64,000 nucleotides of DNA from positions 35,084,026 through 35,148,025 of the forward strand of contig CM053029.1 of the NCBI GenBank assembly GCA_028564925.1, written 5' to 3'. This document shows positions 44,908-56,216 of this stretch, piece after piece. Positions within the stretch are counted from its first letter, which is position 1. Every line of letters starts with the position of its first letter. The stretch comes from Lithobates sylvaticus (Eukaryota > Chordata > Amphibia > Anura > Ranidae). A program made the translations under genes and the position numbers. The notes beneath the pieces are model-generated. The model worked only from the letters and a program-made list of their open reading frames with translations, was not told the DNA's origin and did no database searches.

Positions 44908-47434
44908 TAGGGATGGGCCCGGTGTTCGATTCGAACCCATGCGCCGGCGGCCTCGTATATTGTGTTCCAGTGTCAGTGTGCTGACTGCTGACATTACCTG
45001 CTGTGATTCTGGGGATTAGTGTGTGCGTGCTGTTAGTACAGCATTGCAGTATCACATCTGGGGCGTGTCTATAGTATGCCTGTGAAGGGGCGCATGTTTC
45101 CTGTGCTTAGAACTGTCCCTGCACAAAGTGTCATTTTTGCAGGAAAAAAAGCTATTTAAAATCTCTCGCGGCTAATGAATTGACGGCTACCGTAACACAG
45201 AGAACAGTCATTCATTGAAAGTCATTGATAAAAAAAAAAAGTCATTGATAAAAAAATAAATAAAAAAAAAGCGTGGGGGTCCCCCCAAATTCAATTACCA
45301 GGCCCTTCAGGTCTGCTATGGATATTAAGGGGAACCCCGGCCAAAAAAAAAATGGCGTGGGGTCCCCCTCAAAATCCATACCAGACCCTTGAGGTCTGGG
45401 ATTGATTTTAAGGGGAACCCCGGCCAAAAAAAATGGCGTGGGGTCCCCCTCAAAATCCATACCAGACCCTTATCCGAGCACGCAACCTGGCAGGCCGCAG
45501 GAAAAGAGGGGGGGACAAGAGCCCCTCCCTCCCTCCTGAACCATACCAGACCACATGCCCTCAACATTGGGAGGGTGTTTTGGGGTCCCCCCCCCCAAAG
45601 CACCTTGTCCCCATGTTGATGAGGACAAGGGCCTTTTCCCCACAACCCTGGCCATTGGTTGTGGAAGTCTGCGGGCACGGGGATTATCGGAATCTGGAAG
45701 CCCCCTTTAACAAGGGGACCCCCAGATCCCGGCCTCCCCCCTGTGTGAAATGGTAAGGGGGTACAAAAGTACCCCTACCATTTCACCAAAAAAGTGTCAA
45801 AAATGGTAAAAAAGACAGGAAACGGTCTTTGACAATTCCTTTATTAAAATCTTCTTCTTTCTTCTGGTCTTCCTTCTTCCTTTCTTCATCCCTCGGTTTC
45901 TTCATCTTCTCCTTCCAGCATCTTCTTCCATCCTCTTCTTCCTTCATCTTCTTCCATCCTCTTCTTCCTTCATCTTCTTCCTCCGATCCGCTTCTTCTTG
46001 CTCTGGTCTTCTCATCCGGCATCTTCTTCCATGGCGTCGGCATCTCTTCTTGGGCCGCTCCTCGCAATGGGAGGCTCCCGCTGTGTGAGGCTTCGCTGCG
46101 TCTGACAGGTCTTTTATAGCGGAGGGCGGGGCCACCTGGTAACCCCGCACCCTCTGACACACGGGGACGTCATGGGGAATTCCCTATGGCTTTCCCCATG
46201 ATGTCAGAGGGGGTGGGGCCACCAGGTGGCCCCGCCCTCCGTAATAAAAGACCTGTCAGACGCAGTGAAGCCTCACACAGCGGGAGCCTCCCATTGTGTG
46301 GAGCGGCCCAGAAGAGACACCGACGCCATGGAAGAAGATGCCGGACGAGAAGACCAGAGCAAGAAGAAGCAGATTGGAGGAAGAAGATGATGGAAGAAGA
46401 AGATGGAAGAAGATGCCGGAAGGAGAAGATGAAGAAACCGAAGGATGAAGAGAGGAAGACCAGAAGAAAGAAGATTTTATTAAAGGAATTGTCAAAGACC
46501 GTCTCCTGTCATTTTTACAATTTTTGACACTTTTTTGGTGAAATGGTAGGGGTACTTTTGTACCCCCTTACCATTTCCCACAGGGGGGGCGGGATCTGGG
46601 GGCTTGTTAAAGAGGGCTTCCAGATTCTGATAAGCCCCCCGCCCGCAGACCCCCACAACCAATGGCCAGGGTTGTGGGGAAGAGGCCCTTGTCCTCGTCA
46701 ACATGGGGACAAGGTGCTTTGGGGGGGACCCAAAAGCACCCTTCCAATGTTGAGGGCATGTGGCCTGGTACGGTTAAGGAGGGGGGGGGGGCGCTCTCGT
46801 CCCCCCCTCTTCTCCTGCGGCCTGCCAGGTTGCGTGCTCGGATAAGGGTCTGGTATGGATTTTGAGGGGGACCCCACGCCATTTTTTTTTGGCCGGGGTT
46901 CCCCTTAATATCCATAGCAGACCTGAAGGGCCTGGTAATTGAATTTGGGGGGACCCCCACGCTTTTTTTTTTTTTTACCAATGACTTTTTTTTTATCATT
47001 GACTTTCAATGAATGACTGTTCTTTGTGTTACGGGAGCCAAGAATTCATTAGCCACGAGTGATTTTAAATAGTTCTAAGCATGGGAAACATGCGCCCCTT
47101 CACAGGCATACTATAGACACCCCCCAGGTACGAAATTTAAAGGAATATTACACTTTTATTGTTTCACTTTAAGCATTATTAAAATCACTGCTCCTGAAAA
47201 AACGGCCGTTTTAAAAAAAAACAATTAGCATTGATACATGTCCCCTGGGGCAGGACCCAGGTCCCCAAACACTTTTTATGACAATAACATGCATATTAGC
47301 CTTTAAAATTAGCACTTTTGATTTTGAACGTTCGCGTCCATTGTAATTAATAGGGTTCTAATATTCGCATGGACTTTAGGTCCGTTCGCGGGTTCTGGTG
47401 AGAACTGAACAGGGGGGTGTTCGGCTCATCCCTA
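44908..47434. mobile_element. hAT-like foldback, copy C6 (2527 bp), with unlike ends
   Basis: CTCACAAT is duplicated exactly at 44900-44907 and 47435-47442. The left end TAGGGATGGGCCCGGTGTTC corresponds to the right end module of C2; the right end GTTCGGCTCATCCCTA corresponds to the left end module of C2. Core arms about 45260-46165 and 46170-46970, centred near 46175. The duplication partner at 47607-49350 provides the empty site. Non-autonomous. Confidence 0.9.
45840..46484. promoter_or_regulatory. central transcription cassette of foldback C6 (partly decayed)
   Basis: Minus side: TTTTATAG at 46112-46119 (TATA with one change), AATAAA at the complement of 45840-45845. Plus side: GTAATAAAAG in place of TTATAAAAG (46241-46250), and ATTAAA, a weaker hexamer, at 46479-46484. 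A CCCCGCCCTCC GC box is near 46230-46240. Confidence 0.45.
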
Positions 47435-47712
47435 CTCACAATAAATCTGTCCGAGTAGTACTGAGCAGTTCTTGAGTGTGACTACAGCATCCGTCTCAGA
47501 GGGTGGAATGCACACTGGCCAGTCAGCACCCAAATGAGAGGAAGGAAAGTGTGCCCCTGGCCCGTCCCTACTCATCAGAAACATTTCCATACCGCTAGTC
47601 ACTTTCAAAATATCCATTATTAGTGGTCAACAAAAGATATAAAAGGCCAAACAGGAGGAGAAAATTTGTCATATACCTGGTTGAGCTTGAGTTGACAAGA
47701 GGGCTTCCCTTA

Positions 47713-48116
47713 TGCCGCGTACCCACGATCAGACTTTGACGGACTTGGTCTGGCGGACCAGAATCCGTCTGACAATTTGATCGTGTGTGGGCTCCAGCGG
47801 ACTTTTCTTTCCCAAAAGTCAGACGTACCTAGAAATAAAACATGTTTCAAATCTTTCCGACGGACTCGAGTCCGGTCGAAAAATCCAGTCGTCTGTGTGC
47901 TAGTCCGATGGACAAAAACTGACGCTAGGGCAGCTATTGGCTACTGGCTATGAACTTCCTTATTCTAGTCCGGTCATACGTCATCACGTTCAAATCCGTC
48001 TGACTTTTGTAGTGATCGTGTGTGGGCAAGTCCGTTCGTTTGAAAGTCCGGCGGACCTCCGCTGCAAAGTCCGTCGGAAAGACTGTCGGACCTAGTCTGA
48101 TCGTGTGTATGCGGCA
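47713..48116. mobile_element. Harbinger-like MITE E2
   Basis: Ends TGCCGCGTACCCACGATCAG and (inverted) CTGATCGTGTGTATGCGGCA; TTA on both sides (47710-47712, 48117-48119), an exact 3 bp target duplication. Allelic in position to E1 and probably duplicated with the unit. Confidence 0.75.
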
Positions 48117-48393
48117 TTACACCTCTTGTCCTGTTTTCCCTGGGGATGATGACAGAGTATAACAGGGCACAGAGTGGCATTGGTGCCTGTAGGAGATCCA
48201 AGTCAGGAGAATACAATCTAAAGAAAATTACCAAAAAGTCGTTTCACTTTAACCGAAAACTGAATTTTCTTTTCTTTTGAATTATTCAACATTTGCCTCA
48301 AATTCTGCAGACGACAGATGGAATTCAACTTTTGGTAAGAAATTTTTCCTATAATTCCATCTATATTACTTCTGTAAACTAAAGAATGTAAGC

Positions 48394-48687
48394 TAATGTT
48401 ATTATGGTCAGGATTGGGGTAAGAGGACCTGTAATGTTATTATGGACAGGATTGAAGTAAGAGGACCTGTAATGTTATTATGGACAGGATTGGAGTAGGA
48501 GGACCTGTAATGTTATTATGAACAGGATTGGAGTAGGAGGACCTGTAATGTTATTATGGATAGGATTGGAGTAGGAAGACCTGTAATGTTGTTATGGACA
48601 GGATTGGGATAGGAGGACCTGTAACGTTATTATGGACAGGATTGGGATAAGAGGACCTGTAATGTTATTATGGACAGGATTGGGGTA
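48394..48687 (+). repeat. 38 bp minisatellite, copy 2 (7 units plus a partial)
   Basis: Units TAATGTTATTATGGACAGGA...AGGACCTG repeated seven times with few changes, then a partial eighth. A further diverged single unit lies at 49020-49057 (TAATGTTGTTATGGACAGGA...), with its counterpart in copy 1 at 44742-44779. Confidence 0.9.
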
Positions 48688-49350
48688 ATTTTGTATCTAT
48701 ACAGATCAATTTATTTACTGCTCATTGCTCCAAAAACTAATAAGGAAAGGGGAAAGCTACAATTGCCCAAGAAATTGAAATAACTGTTTAATCAAAGAAC
48801 TGAATTGTATGTTCTCTTTGAATGAATCTCATACATTTTACCCTAACACTTTTGCAGATAATGCAACTACATTTGTCCAATACGGTAAGGAATTTATCAT
48901 TTATTGAATTTTTTCTTTCAACATATTATTGTTTTGACTTCAAATATGTCTACAAGGGTTCTTTTTTTGCCCTGAGATTGTGTCACTTTAGTTCCAATAA
49001 TATTGGTCTGCATGTCACCTAATGTTGTTATGGACAGGATTTGGATAAGAGGACATGTGGGTGGGTGCAGCATGAGATTGAGTAAAGACACAGCTCCCGG
49101 TTGCAATGAACAGAGCTTCTTTTTAGAAGAAAGTTCAATGATACAACTGCCTAGAGGGAAGGGACTCCACTGGGAACACTCACAATATGTCTGTCCGAGT
49201 AGTACTGAACAGTTCTTGAGTGTGACTACAGCATCTGTCTCAGAGGGTGGAATGCACACTGGCCAGTCAGCACCCAAATGAGAGGAAGGAAAGTGTGCCC
49301 CTGGCCCGTCCCTACTCATCAGAAACCTTTCCATACCGCTAGTCACTTTC

Positions 49351-49699
49351 CCTGATAGAAGGGAGATCTGTCTCTAACCTGTCCCCACTTGCAACAAAGC
49401 GCACCAATCCCAGGAGCCAGGTTCTTAAATAGACTCTGATTGACATAAGATGGCCACCAGAGTCACATGGGTTTCCAGCATCCAACTGGATCACTGCCCC
49501 AGTGATCCAGGAAACCATAGAGGAAACAAGCACTGCCGCTGCAGTGGTTGGGCTCTACCTGCAGTGGAGAAATAAGAATGCACCTGCCTACACTCTTTGC
49601 CCGTGGTTGGACTGCGAAGGACGGCAATTCCCAGTGTCCTTTGTGGAATCATGTTGCAAGTAATCAGCTTCTGGTCAAAACCGAGTTGAACCAATTTGA
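49351..49699. other. segment next to the Ty3/gypsy fossil, possible terminal repeat
   Basis: On the minus strand it includes CTATTTAAGAACCTGG near 49421-49436, a TATA-like string. Its place just past the integrase end would suit a 3' terminal repeat, but no matching 5' copy is in the window, so this stays a guess. Confidence 0.25.
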
Positions 49700-52222
49700 A
49701 CAGTCTGTGTAACTCCCTGGGGTCGCTGGACTATCTGAACTTGTTCTGCTGGGGCTTTTTGCCTCTCAAGTATCAGGAGCCAGAGACTCTAGCAGGAGAG
49801 GGGGCAGGTACCATTCTTGTGGCACCTCCTGTACTGGTGGGATATTCTCAGAGTTAAATGGCTCTCTGTCTCCAGCTGATTTGGTAGAGCAATCACCACT
49901 CAGCACACAAGATCTCAGTAGGTTAGTGTGAAGACATCTCTTAATGTGATTAGACTACATTGTACATCAGACTTGGTTAGAAAGGCCACCCGATAAGGGG
50001 TACCATCTCATTTAGGTTCCAGTCTGCTGCCTCTCTCATTGTTAGTATTTTTCACCAACACCGGTCCCGTGGTCACAATGGCAAATCATCCAAGACTGGG
50101 TCCAAGGCCAAGTCTTTGTGTCTATCCAGTACCACTTGCTTGGCTTTCTGAATTCAATCCCAGTGTTCATGCACCGAGGTGCTAGGCATCCGGTGCCTAC
50201 ACTACGGCCCCTACATTCTGATGCTGAATATTACTGTGCTCCTGCTTGAGGGTCCTTCGCAGGCCCACAATAGTGCAGCTGAACTGTTCATTGGCCCTAT
50301 TAACCGGGGGTGATAGAAAGTGGTATACGACTTCCTGATGCCACTGAGACAACACAGTTCGGAGTAGATTACCAATTCAAAGTTTGGGCCTTGGTCTGAA
50401 TGGATCCATTTTGGGCAGTCCTCAGGTTGTACCACATCCTCCCAGAATAGCTTAGCCATAGTTGGAGGTGTCTAGTCCTTGGTTGGGATCACTACTGCAA
50501 ACTAAGTGTCAACAAAAACCAGGGCATAGTTATAGCCAGCATGTGCTGGATACAGTTAGGAAGTCCATGGTGACCAGTTTGAAGGGCTCCAACGTAGTGA
50601 TGGATATGGGCATGACCTTTTCAGGAGGAGTTTTATGCAGGGAGCAAATTCCACAGTCCCAACAAGCCTTGTGAAACCAAGTCCACCAGCCACAGGTAAA
50701 AGAAGAATATCTTGACTAAGGACTGCGTGTAAGAAGTGTGGTCAGCTTGGAAATATCCGCTAGTGGCATGCAGTGACTGACCGACCTGGAGGATGTGCAT
50801 CTGGGGACCACAACCTGTAATATGTCTCGTTGTTCAGTGGGGATGCGTGTCTGATGGTATGGGACATTTTTCCACATTTCAAGCCAATCTCACTGCCTTA
50901 GGATCGCTCGGGCTGTGGTAGACAGTTTCTGACAAAAGGATGGCTTACATCATCGCGAGAGGAAGCATTGCACCTGCACGAGGACAGGATCCTTCTGCTG
51001 AATCAGTGCCCACTCCTCTTGGGTGTAAATTTCGCCAGGTCCATCTTGGGGAGCGAGGTCCTGCTCCTTGAGGGAGCACAAAATGGCTGCCTTAGGCAGG
51101 ACAGGGGCTACTTCAATATCCTCTTGATTAGAGTCCACATCATCCACTGGGCGCTCCAACGGGTATCGGGACAGAGTGTATGCAAGCCAATTAAGCTTCC
51201 TGGGCTTGTAGTAGATTTTATACTTGAAACAGGCAAAGCGAGCAACCCACCTTTGTTCCTGCTCCCCTAATTTCACTGTATCCAGATAGGCCAGTGGATT
51301 GTTGTCTGCGAAGACCTCAATCTCCACTCCAGTGAGGTACTCCATGAATTTTTCAGTGTTGGCCTGTTCTTCTGGGTGGCTTGACAGCTCACAGCTGGTT
51401 GGTAGGGGTAGCTATTTGAGCAAACTTCGGGATGAGCCGCCAATAGTACCCCACCAACTCCAGGAAGGTGTGCAGCTCAGTAACAGTCTTTGGGGGATGC
51501 CAGTCCTGGACAGCCTGAACCTTAGCTGGGTCTGGGAAAACTCCCCTGGCATTCACAATGTGCCCGAGATATTGAATTCTCTGTCTCATCACGCAACATT
51601 TTCTGAGTTTTAGTTTCAATCCATACAGCGGTAGATGGGTCCAAGTGTTGGACATGGTCCTCAAAAGTCTTTGAGAAAATGATTATATCATCCAGATAAA
51701 CTAGCAAAGTCTGGAAATTGAAGTCTCCCAAGTACCTATTCTATTAGGTGTTGCTCAGCCCAAAAGGCATGCAATTAAACGCAAAAAGTCCCAAGGGCAT
51801 GATGAAGGCAGTCTTTTCATGGTCCTGATCTGTTACCGACCTGCCAGTAGCTGCTCGCCAAGTAAAGGGTAGAGAAGTACTAGGCCTGCTCCAATGCCAT
51901 CAATGATTCCTCCATCTGGGGTAATGGATAGGCATCCTGGTGGCTACAGACATTCAACTTGCAATAGTCCTCAAAGAACCGCAGGCTTCCATCCTTCTTC
52001 CTTACCAGAACCATAGGAGCAGCCCAAGGGCTGCAGCTTTCCTGGATTACACTGCTTTAAAGCATGTTCCGGAGCAAGTCCCTGAGCTCCTGACAAAGGG
52101 CTGGGGGATGTTGTGGTACTGCTCCCAGATTGGTGGAACATTCCCTGTATGTATAAGGTTGTCTCCATGAAACCGTAGTCCTCCAGGCTGGTGGCAAAGA
52201 CCAATAGGTGCTTCTCTAGCAG
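49700..52222 (-). mobile_element. Ty3/gypsy retrotransposon pol fossil
   Basis: A decayed LTR-retrotransposon pol region. In minus-strand order: reverse transcriptase (about 52200-51390), RNase H (about 51345-50950, with the DNNPLAYL and EQRWVARFA signatures) and integrase (to about 50211, with the HSDQGPNFE signature). Gag and the 5' terminal repeat are not visible. It is broken at many places (well over ten) and appears old. The adjoining sequence at 52223 is a different repeat. Confidence 0.75.
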
Positions 52223-53031
52223 TTGTAGTCAGGGCCGTATCTGTCATGAGGCAAGCAAGGCATTTGCTTCAGGCAACATTTTTCAGGGGGGCGGTGACCC
52301 CCGCCAGCAGAAAGGACAGCAGCAAGCAGTCCGCTCACCAAGGAATGCAGGGAACAGGGGCAGACTGGGCTACCGATCTTATGGCCCGAAAATAGGCTGC
52401 TTTGGAGACAGTTAGACTAGACTGAGAGCCACTTTAGTTTAGGAACCTGGCTGTAGTGCTGGCTCCACCTCCACCTCCACCTCTGGCTGAGGCTCTACCA
52501 GCCACAGGTTGCTAGAGCCACCTGACATCTAGCAACCAGTGATGTCACGTCCTCGACTTCCTATCCTAATGCAGAGGGAGGCCGAGGTAGCCCCAGAATT
52601 CAAATCGTAGGAGGATTTAAATTTCTCTTGCATGTCTAGTACTCTCCATGGTCCACCCACCGCCTCCATTTTCTCTAGACCTCCAGAATGCTCTGAGGTA
52701 TGAGGGGAACTAAAGTCTAAGGTTAGGCCAGGCACAGGCCAGATTGGAACAGTGTGTGCAGTGTCACCATGAGGGAGCATGGGCACAGTCACTGCAGAGC
52801 CAGAGCCCAGAGACCCATACAAAGAGGAAGGGTTCATGCTGGAACTTTTAGTCCTTCACTTTTGGGGGATGTGACCCCCAAAAGTGAAGGAGTACAGGTC
52901 CCAGTATACGCCCCCTCAGAGCTGAGGATGAAATTTCTTTCCGACATTAATGGTGAAGCATTGGACTATAATGTTTCTAGCAACACCTATATTAAGAGCA
53001 TGGTGGATGGATGAACGCTATCTAGAACACA
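52223..53031. other. unclassified repeat DNA
   Basis: GTCAGGGCCGTATCTGTCAT at 52228-52247 and GGCAAGCAAGGCATTTGCTT resemble the start of a dispersed vertebrate repeat; a CCACCTCCACCTCCACCTC run is near 52470. No gene recognised. Holds the hairpin at 52852-52891. Confidence 0.3.
52852..52891. repeat. perfect hairpin, 17 bp stem, 6-base loop
   Basis: TCCTTCACTTTTGGGGG (52852-52868), loop ATGTGA, then the exact reverse complement (52875-52891). Could be a MITE end or a decayed foldback. Confidence 0.8.
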
Positions 53032-53033
53032 TA

Positions 53034-53905
53034 CAGTGCCTTCCAAAAGTATTCACCCCCTTGGCTTTTTACCTATTTTATTACATTACAGCCTTTAGTT
53101 CAATGTTTTTTTTATATGAAATATATGTGATGGATCAGAACACAATAGTATAAGTTGGTGAAGTAAAATTTGAAAAATATATACATAAAACAATTTTTAA
53201 GAAATAACTGATAATTGGCGTGTGCGTTTGTATTCACCCCCTTTTTTATGAAGCCCATGAAAAGCTCTGGTGCAACCAATTACCTTCAGAAGTCACATAA
53301 TTGGTGAAATGATGCCCACCTGTGTGCAATCTAATGCCGCGTACACATGCTCGGACATTCCGACAACAAAATCCTGGATTTTTTTCCGACGGATTATGTT
53401 GGCTCAAACTTGTTTTGCATACACACGGTCGCACAAATGTTGTCGGAAATTCCGAACGTCAAGAACGTGGTGACATACAAGATGTTCGACGAGCTGAGAA
53501 AAATTAAGTTTAATATGCAGTGCGGCTCTTCTGTTTGATTCCGAGCATGCGTGGAATTTTGTGCGTCGGAATTGTGTACACACGATCGGAATTTCCGACA
53601 ACGAGCTTTGTTGTCAGAAAATTGGAGAACCAGCTCTCAAATTTTTGTTGTCGGAAGTTCTGACAGCAAATGTTCGATGGAGCCTACACATGGTCGGAAT
53701 TTCCGACAACAAGCTCCTATCGAATATTTGTTGATGGAAATTCCGAGCGTGTGTACGTGGCATTAGTGTCCCATGATCTGTCATTACATATACACACCTT
53801 TTTGAAAGGCCCCAGAAGCTGCAACACCCAAGCAAGAGGCACCACTAACCAAACACTACCATGAAGACCAAGGAACTCTCCAAACAAGTAAGGGACAATG
53901 TGTAC
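53034..53905 (+). mobile_element. Tc1-like element, 5' part, split by MITE D2
   Basis: TA (53032-53033) then CAGTGCCTTCCAAAAGTATT and CACCCCCTTGGCTTTTTACC, the left end of a Tc1 group known from frogs and fishes (RTTN/PPTN type, from memory). The pre-ORF text continues (GATGGATCAGAACACAATAG, GGTGCAACCAATTACCTTCA), is split at 53335-53762, and resumes to ATGAAGACCAAGGAACTCTC (53862), GTAAGGGACAATG at about 53901. The transposase coding region is missing; PLE-5 text follows. Confidence 0.8.
53335..53762. mobile_element. Harbinger-like MITE, copy D2 (428 bp) in Tc1
   Basis: Ends TGCCGCGTACACATGCTCGG and (inverted) CCGAGCGTGTGTACGTGGCA; flanks TAA (53332-53334) and TTA (53763-53765). Internal GGAATTTCCGACAACAAGCT and CTCAAACTTGTTTTGCATAC words are shared with D1. 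It inserted into the Tc1 CAATCTAAGTG site. Confidence 0.75.
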
Positions 53906-54322
53906 AGATGGCAGAGAGGATCCACAACGTTATACAGCACCTCATCCCTTTTTGTAATTAAATGTAGGGAGGGAATGGATAAAAGGGATTATATCAGTGC
54001 GAAAATCAAAGAAAAAATGAGGGTTGCTGACAATTCAATGCTTAATTTAAAAATATATAGTTTTATTTAAAGTATTTTAAACACAAATTAACAAAAAGAT
54101 AAACATTTATCAATGCCTAGTGGCAAAATTGATACATATGCTCGAAGGCCCCCATTTTAGACAGGTCATCACAAATAAAAAACATAATTTGCTTGGTCCA
54201 AAGTACAATATCTAGCAACAAGGAATCTTTCAATTATATTGGATGGGAAAACCTGGAGTAGGTGGTGCAGGCCAATTTAATATCCGACATGTTTCGCCAT
54301 ACAGATGGCTTCCTCAGGGCTG

Positions 54323-56216
54323 GCCTGCTATGCAAAAGGTTGTATCTATATAGAAAAAATAGCAGTGATTAACAGTGCATGGATTCAGGCAATCAACGCT
54401 CGAGGTAGGGAGAGGGAGAGGGGGGGGGGGTGAGGAGGAGAGTGGGAGTGCATCCATACATACAATCAGCCTGTCCTAGTCAGATGGAATATACTACCTA
54501 ATGTAACCAACCCCAGCTTACCCGAAATTCACTAATGGGTGGAAAGCAAAATGGAGATCGACTGAAACCAAGACGGGGTCGCCGGGTGGACACCTTTCAG
54601 TGGGTAGCAGGAGACATACTAGACCTAGCAATAAGTGTCATCATTAGATATATTGAAGCTAATTATTATTTTATAATAGAAAATGGAACACAGTGTTGCT
54701 CAGTTGTGGAAAGAATAAACCACAAGTGTATGGCATATCACTGTGGAAAGGACAAAAGTCTCAGTACTTACTTTAATTCGATTATAAAATTAGATAAAAG
54801 AAATGGACTCGGACGAAAATTAGATGTTGATGGTGGGGAGGCACCTATAAAAGGTTAATATTATAATCTTAGTATAGATAAATTGGCAAAGGTTCATAAG
54901 TCATTCAAAGTAGGTTTGGGGTGGAAAAGCAACATACCTGCGTGGGAATATGCTTATGTATAATATGGTACTGGTTCGCAGTATTGGTCCAGTACAATTT
55001 CAAAGTTTGGTAACGCAAACAGGAGTTTGTCCCCTGGGAACAATAAGGGTAGTAAGTGAGATGGAATACAGCTATTAAGTGTGCAATAAAGCAAGTAGTA
55101 TAGAGTAGTCAATTATGCTGTAAAGGAACTTACTGATCAGGAGAGGTGTAGCCACTTCAGGTGCCTCCAACGTTCGGTACTCTAATGAGTGCCGGTGCCG
55201 GCTTAATGTAGTGTCTCCCAGATTGGAGGGCGTGGTGAAACGCCCTCCAATCAGCGGACGAAGGGAGCCTCTGCGGATGCGCGAGCGCACGGGCACCAAA
55301 AGGGCCAACAAGGCCCATAGTGCATGGCGTCCGTGCGTCACGTCGAGTGATGACGTCATCGTGACGAGTGCGCATTTGGTAGCAGAGACTGAGGTGGGCG
55401 GGCTAACTAGACGTTGCACTGCCCTTGGGTGTCCATACTATCCCATTGGAGGTAGTCCTGATCGTGCGAACTCCGCCCTGGTGTATCGTCGATTCCTAAA
55501 AAATACTGCAAATGGGGAAAGCGGTTGGAAAGGGCAACTAGTGCCTGGGGGGAAGATATCAAAGATAGAACAGGCTGAAAAGAAGATGAAGCACACACAC
55601 ATCCCAACATCCCGTCCCATATTTACCCCATTTCTCTCCACCAAGGGGTAAATCATCCGAAACCATGGACTGTCAGGTTATAATAATGTATGTAAGGGCA
55701 AAATGATGCTTGCAGTTTTGTACCATACATAAACATATTTTTGGCACCCATACAATTTGTACAATAATAAATACAAGTCAGTATATTGGTTAAATAGACA
55801 AACCAGTTGGTTCTTAGACATATAAGGCAATTGATAGGACAAAAAGGACACATAAACATTTCGGAATAGTTTGATTAGTATTGATTAAACAATATATGAA
55901 CTAATCGAATCCCATACAGAGTCAAAAATTAAGTTGTTTGATAAAAGGATTTCCTTTTTACATGTTATAGAGTAAACATTATTTAGATATTTTAATTGGT
56001 TTAAATGGAGCAAGCTTTGGCGAGGAATAGGGGTTTCCTCTATGTGCTATATTAAGCAGGGAAGAGATGTTGGGGAGGAAGGGAGACTGATGACAGGGAA
56101 AAGAGTGGGAGAATAGAACTATTTAAACACTCATAGAAATACTGGTGAATAATGGACAGCAGAATGATATTTATATTAATGTAATATTTTTTGAAAACAT
56201 AATATCATCCTGTTAC
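54323..56216 (-). other. PLE-5 3' region
   Basis: Long non-coding stretch: AT-rich 55660-56210, GC-rich 55140-55600, and further AT-rich sequence. A short frame at 54535-54858 has no similarity to any known protein. No other gene found. Confidence 0.5.

Larger units (their letters stand above)
43576..47606 (+). repeat. tandem duplication, copy 1 (contains foldback C6)
   Basis: Starts AAAAATATCCATTATTAGTGG and ends ...CATACCGCTAGTCACTTTC, after which the same start recurs at 47607. Without the 2535 bp due to C6 and its target duplication the unit is about 1.5 kb. It includes MITE E1, one 38 bp minisatellite unit plus a partial unit, and the AACAGAGCTTATTTTTAAAA block. Identity to copy 2 is high by eye. 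Confidence 0.8.
47607..49350 (+). repeat. tandem duplication, copy 2
   Basis: The same order as copy 1, 1744 bp, head-to-tail and without gap. It differs by an expanded 38 bp array (48394-48687), an extra segment near 48295-48345, and absence of C6. The intact site of C6 insertion is seen here (GGGAACACTCACAATATGTC, about 49172-49191). Confidence 0.8.

Noticed and set aside
49351-49699. Firm call of a terminal repeat for the Ty3/gypsy fossil
   Set aside because: Only a TATA-like string and position support it, and no second copy is in the window.
54535-54858. 107-residue frame in the PLE-5 3' region
   Set aside because: No family similarity, no conserved context, AT-rich non-coding flank.
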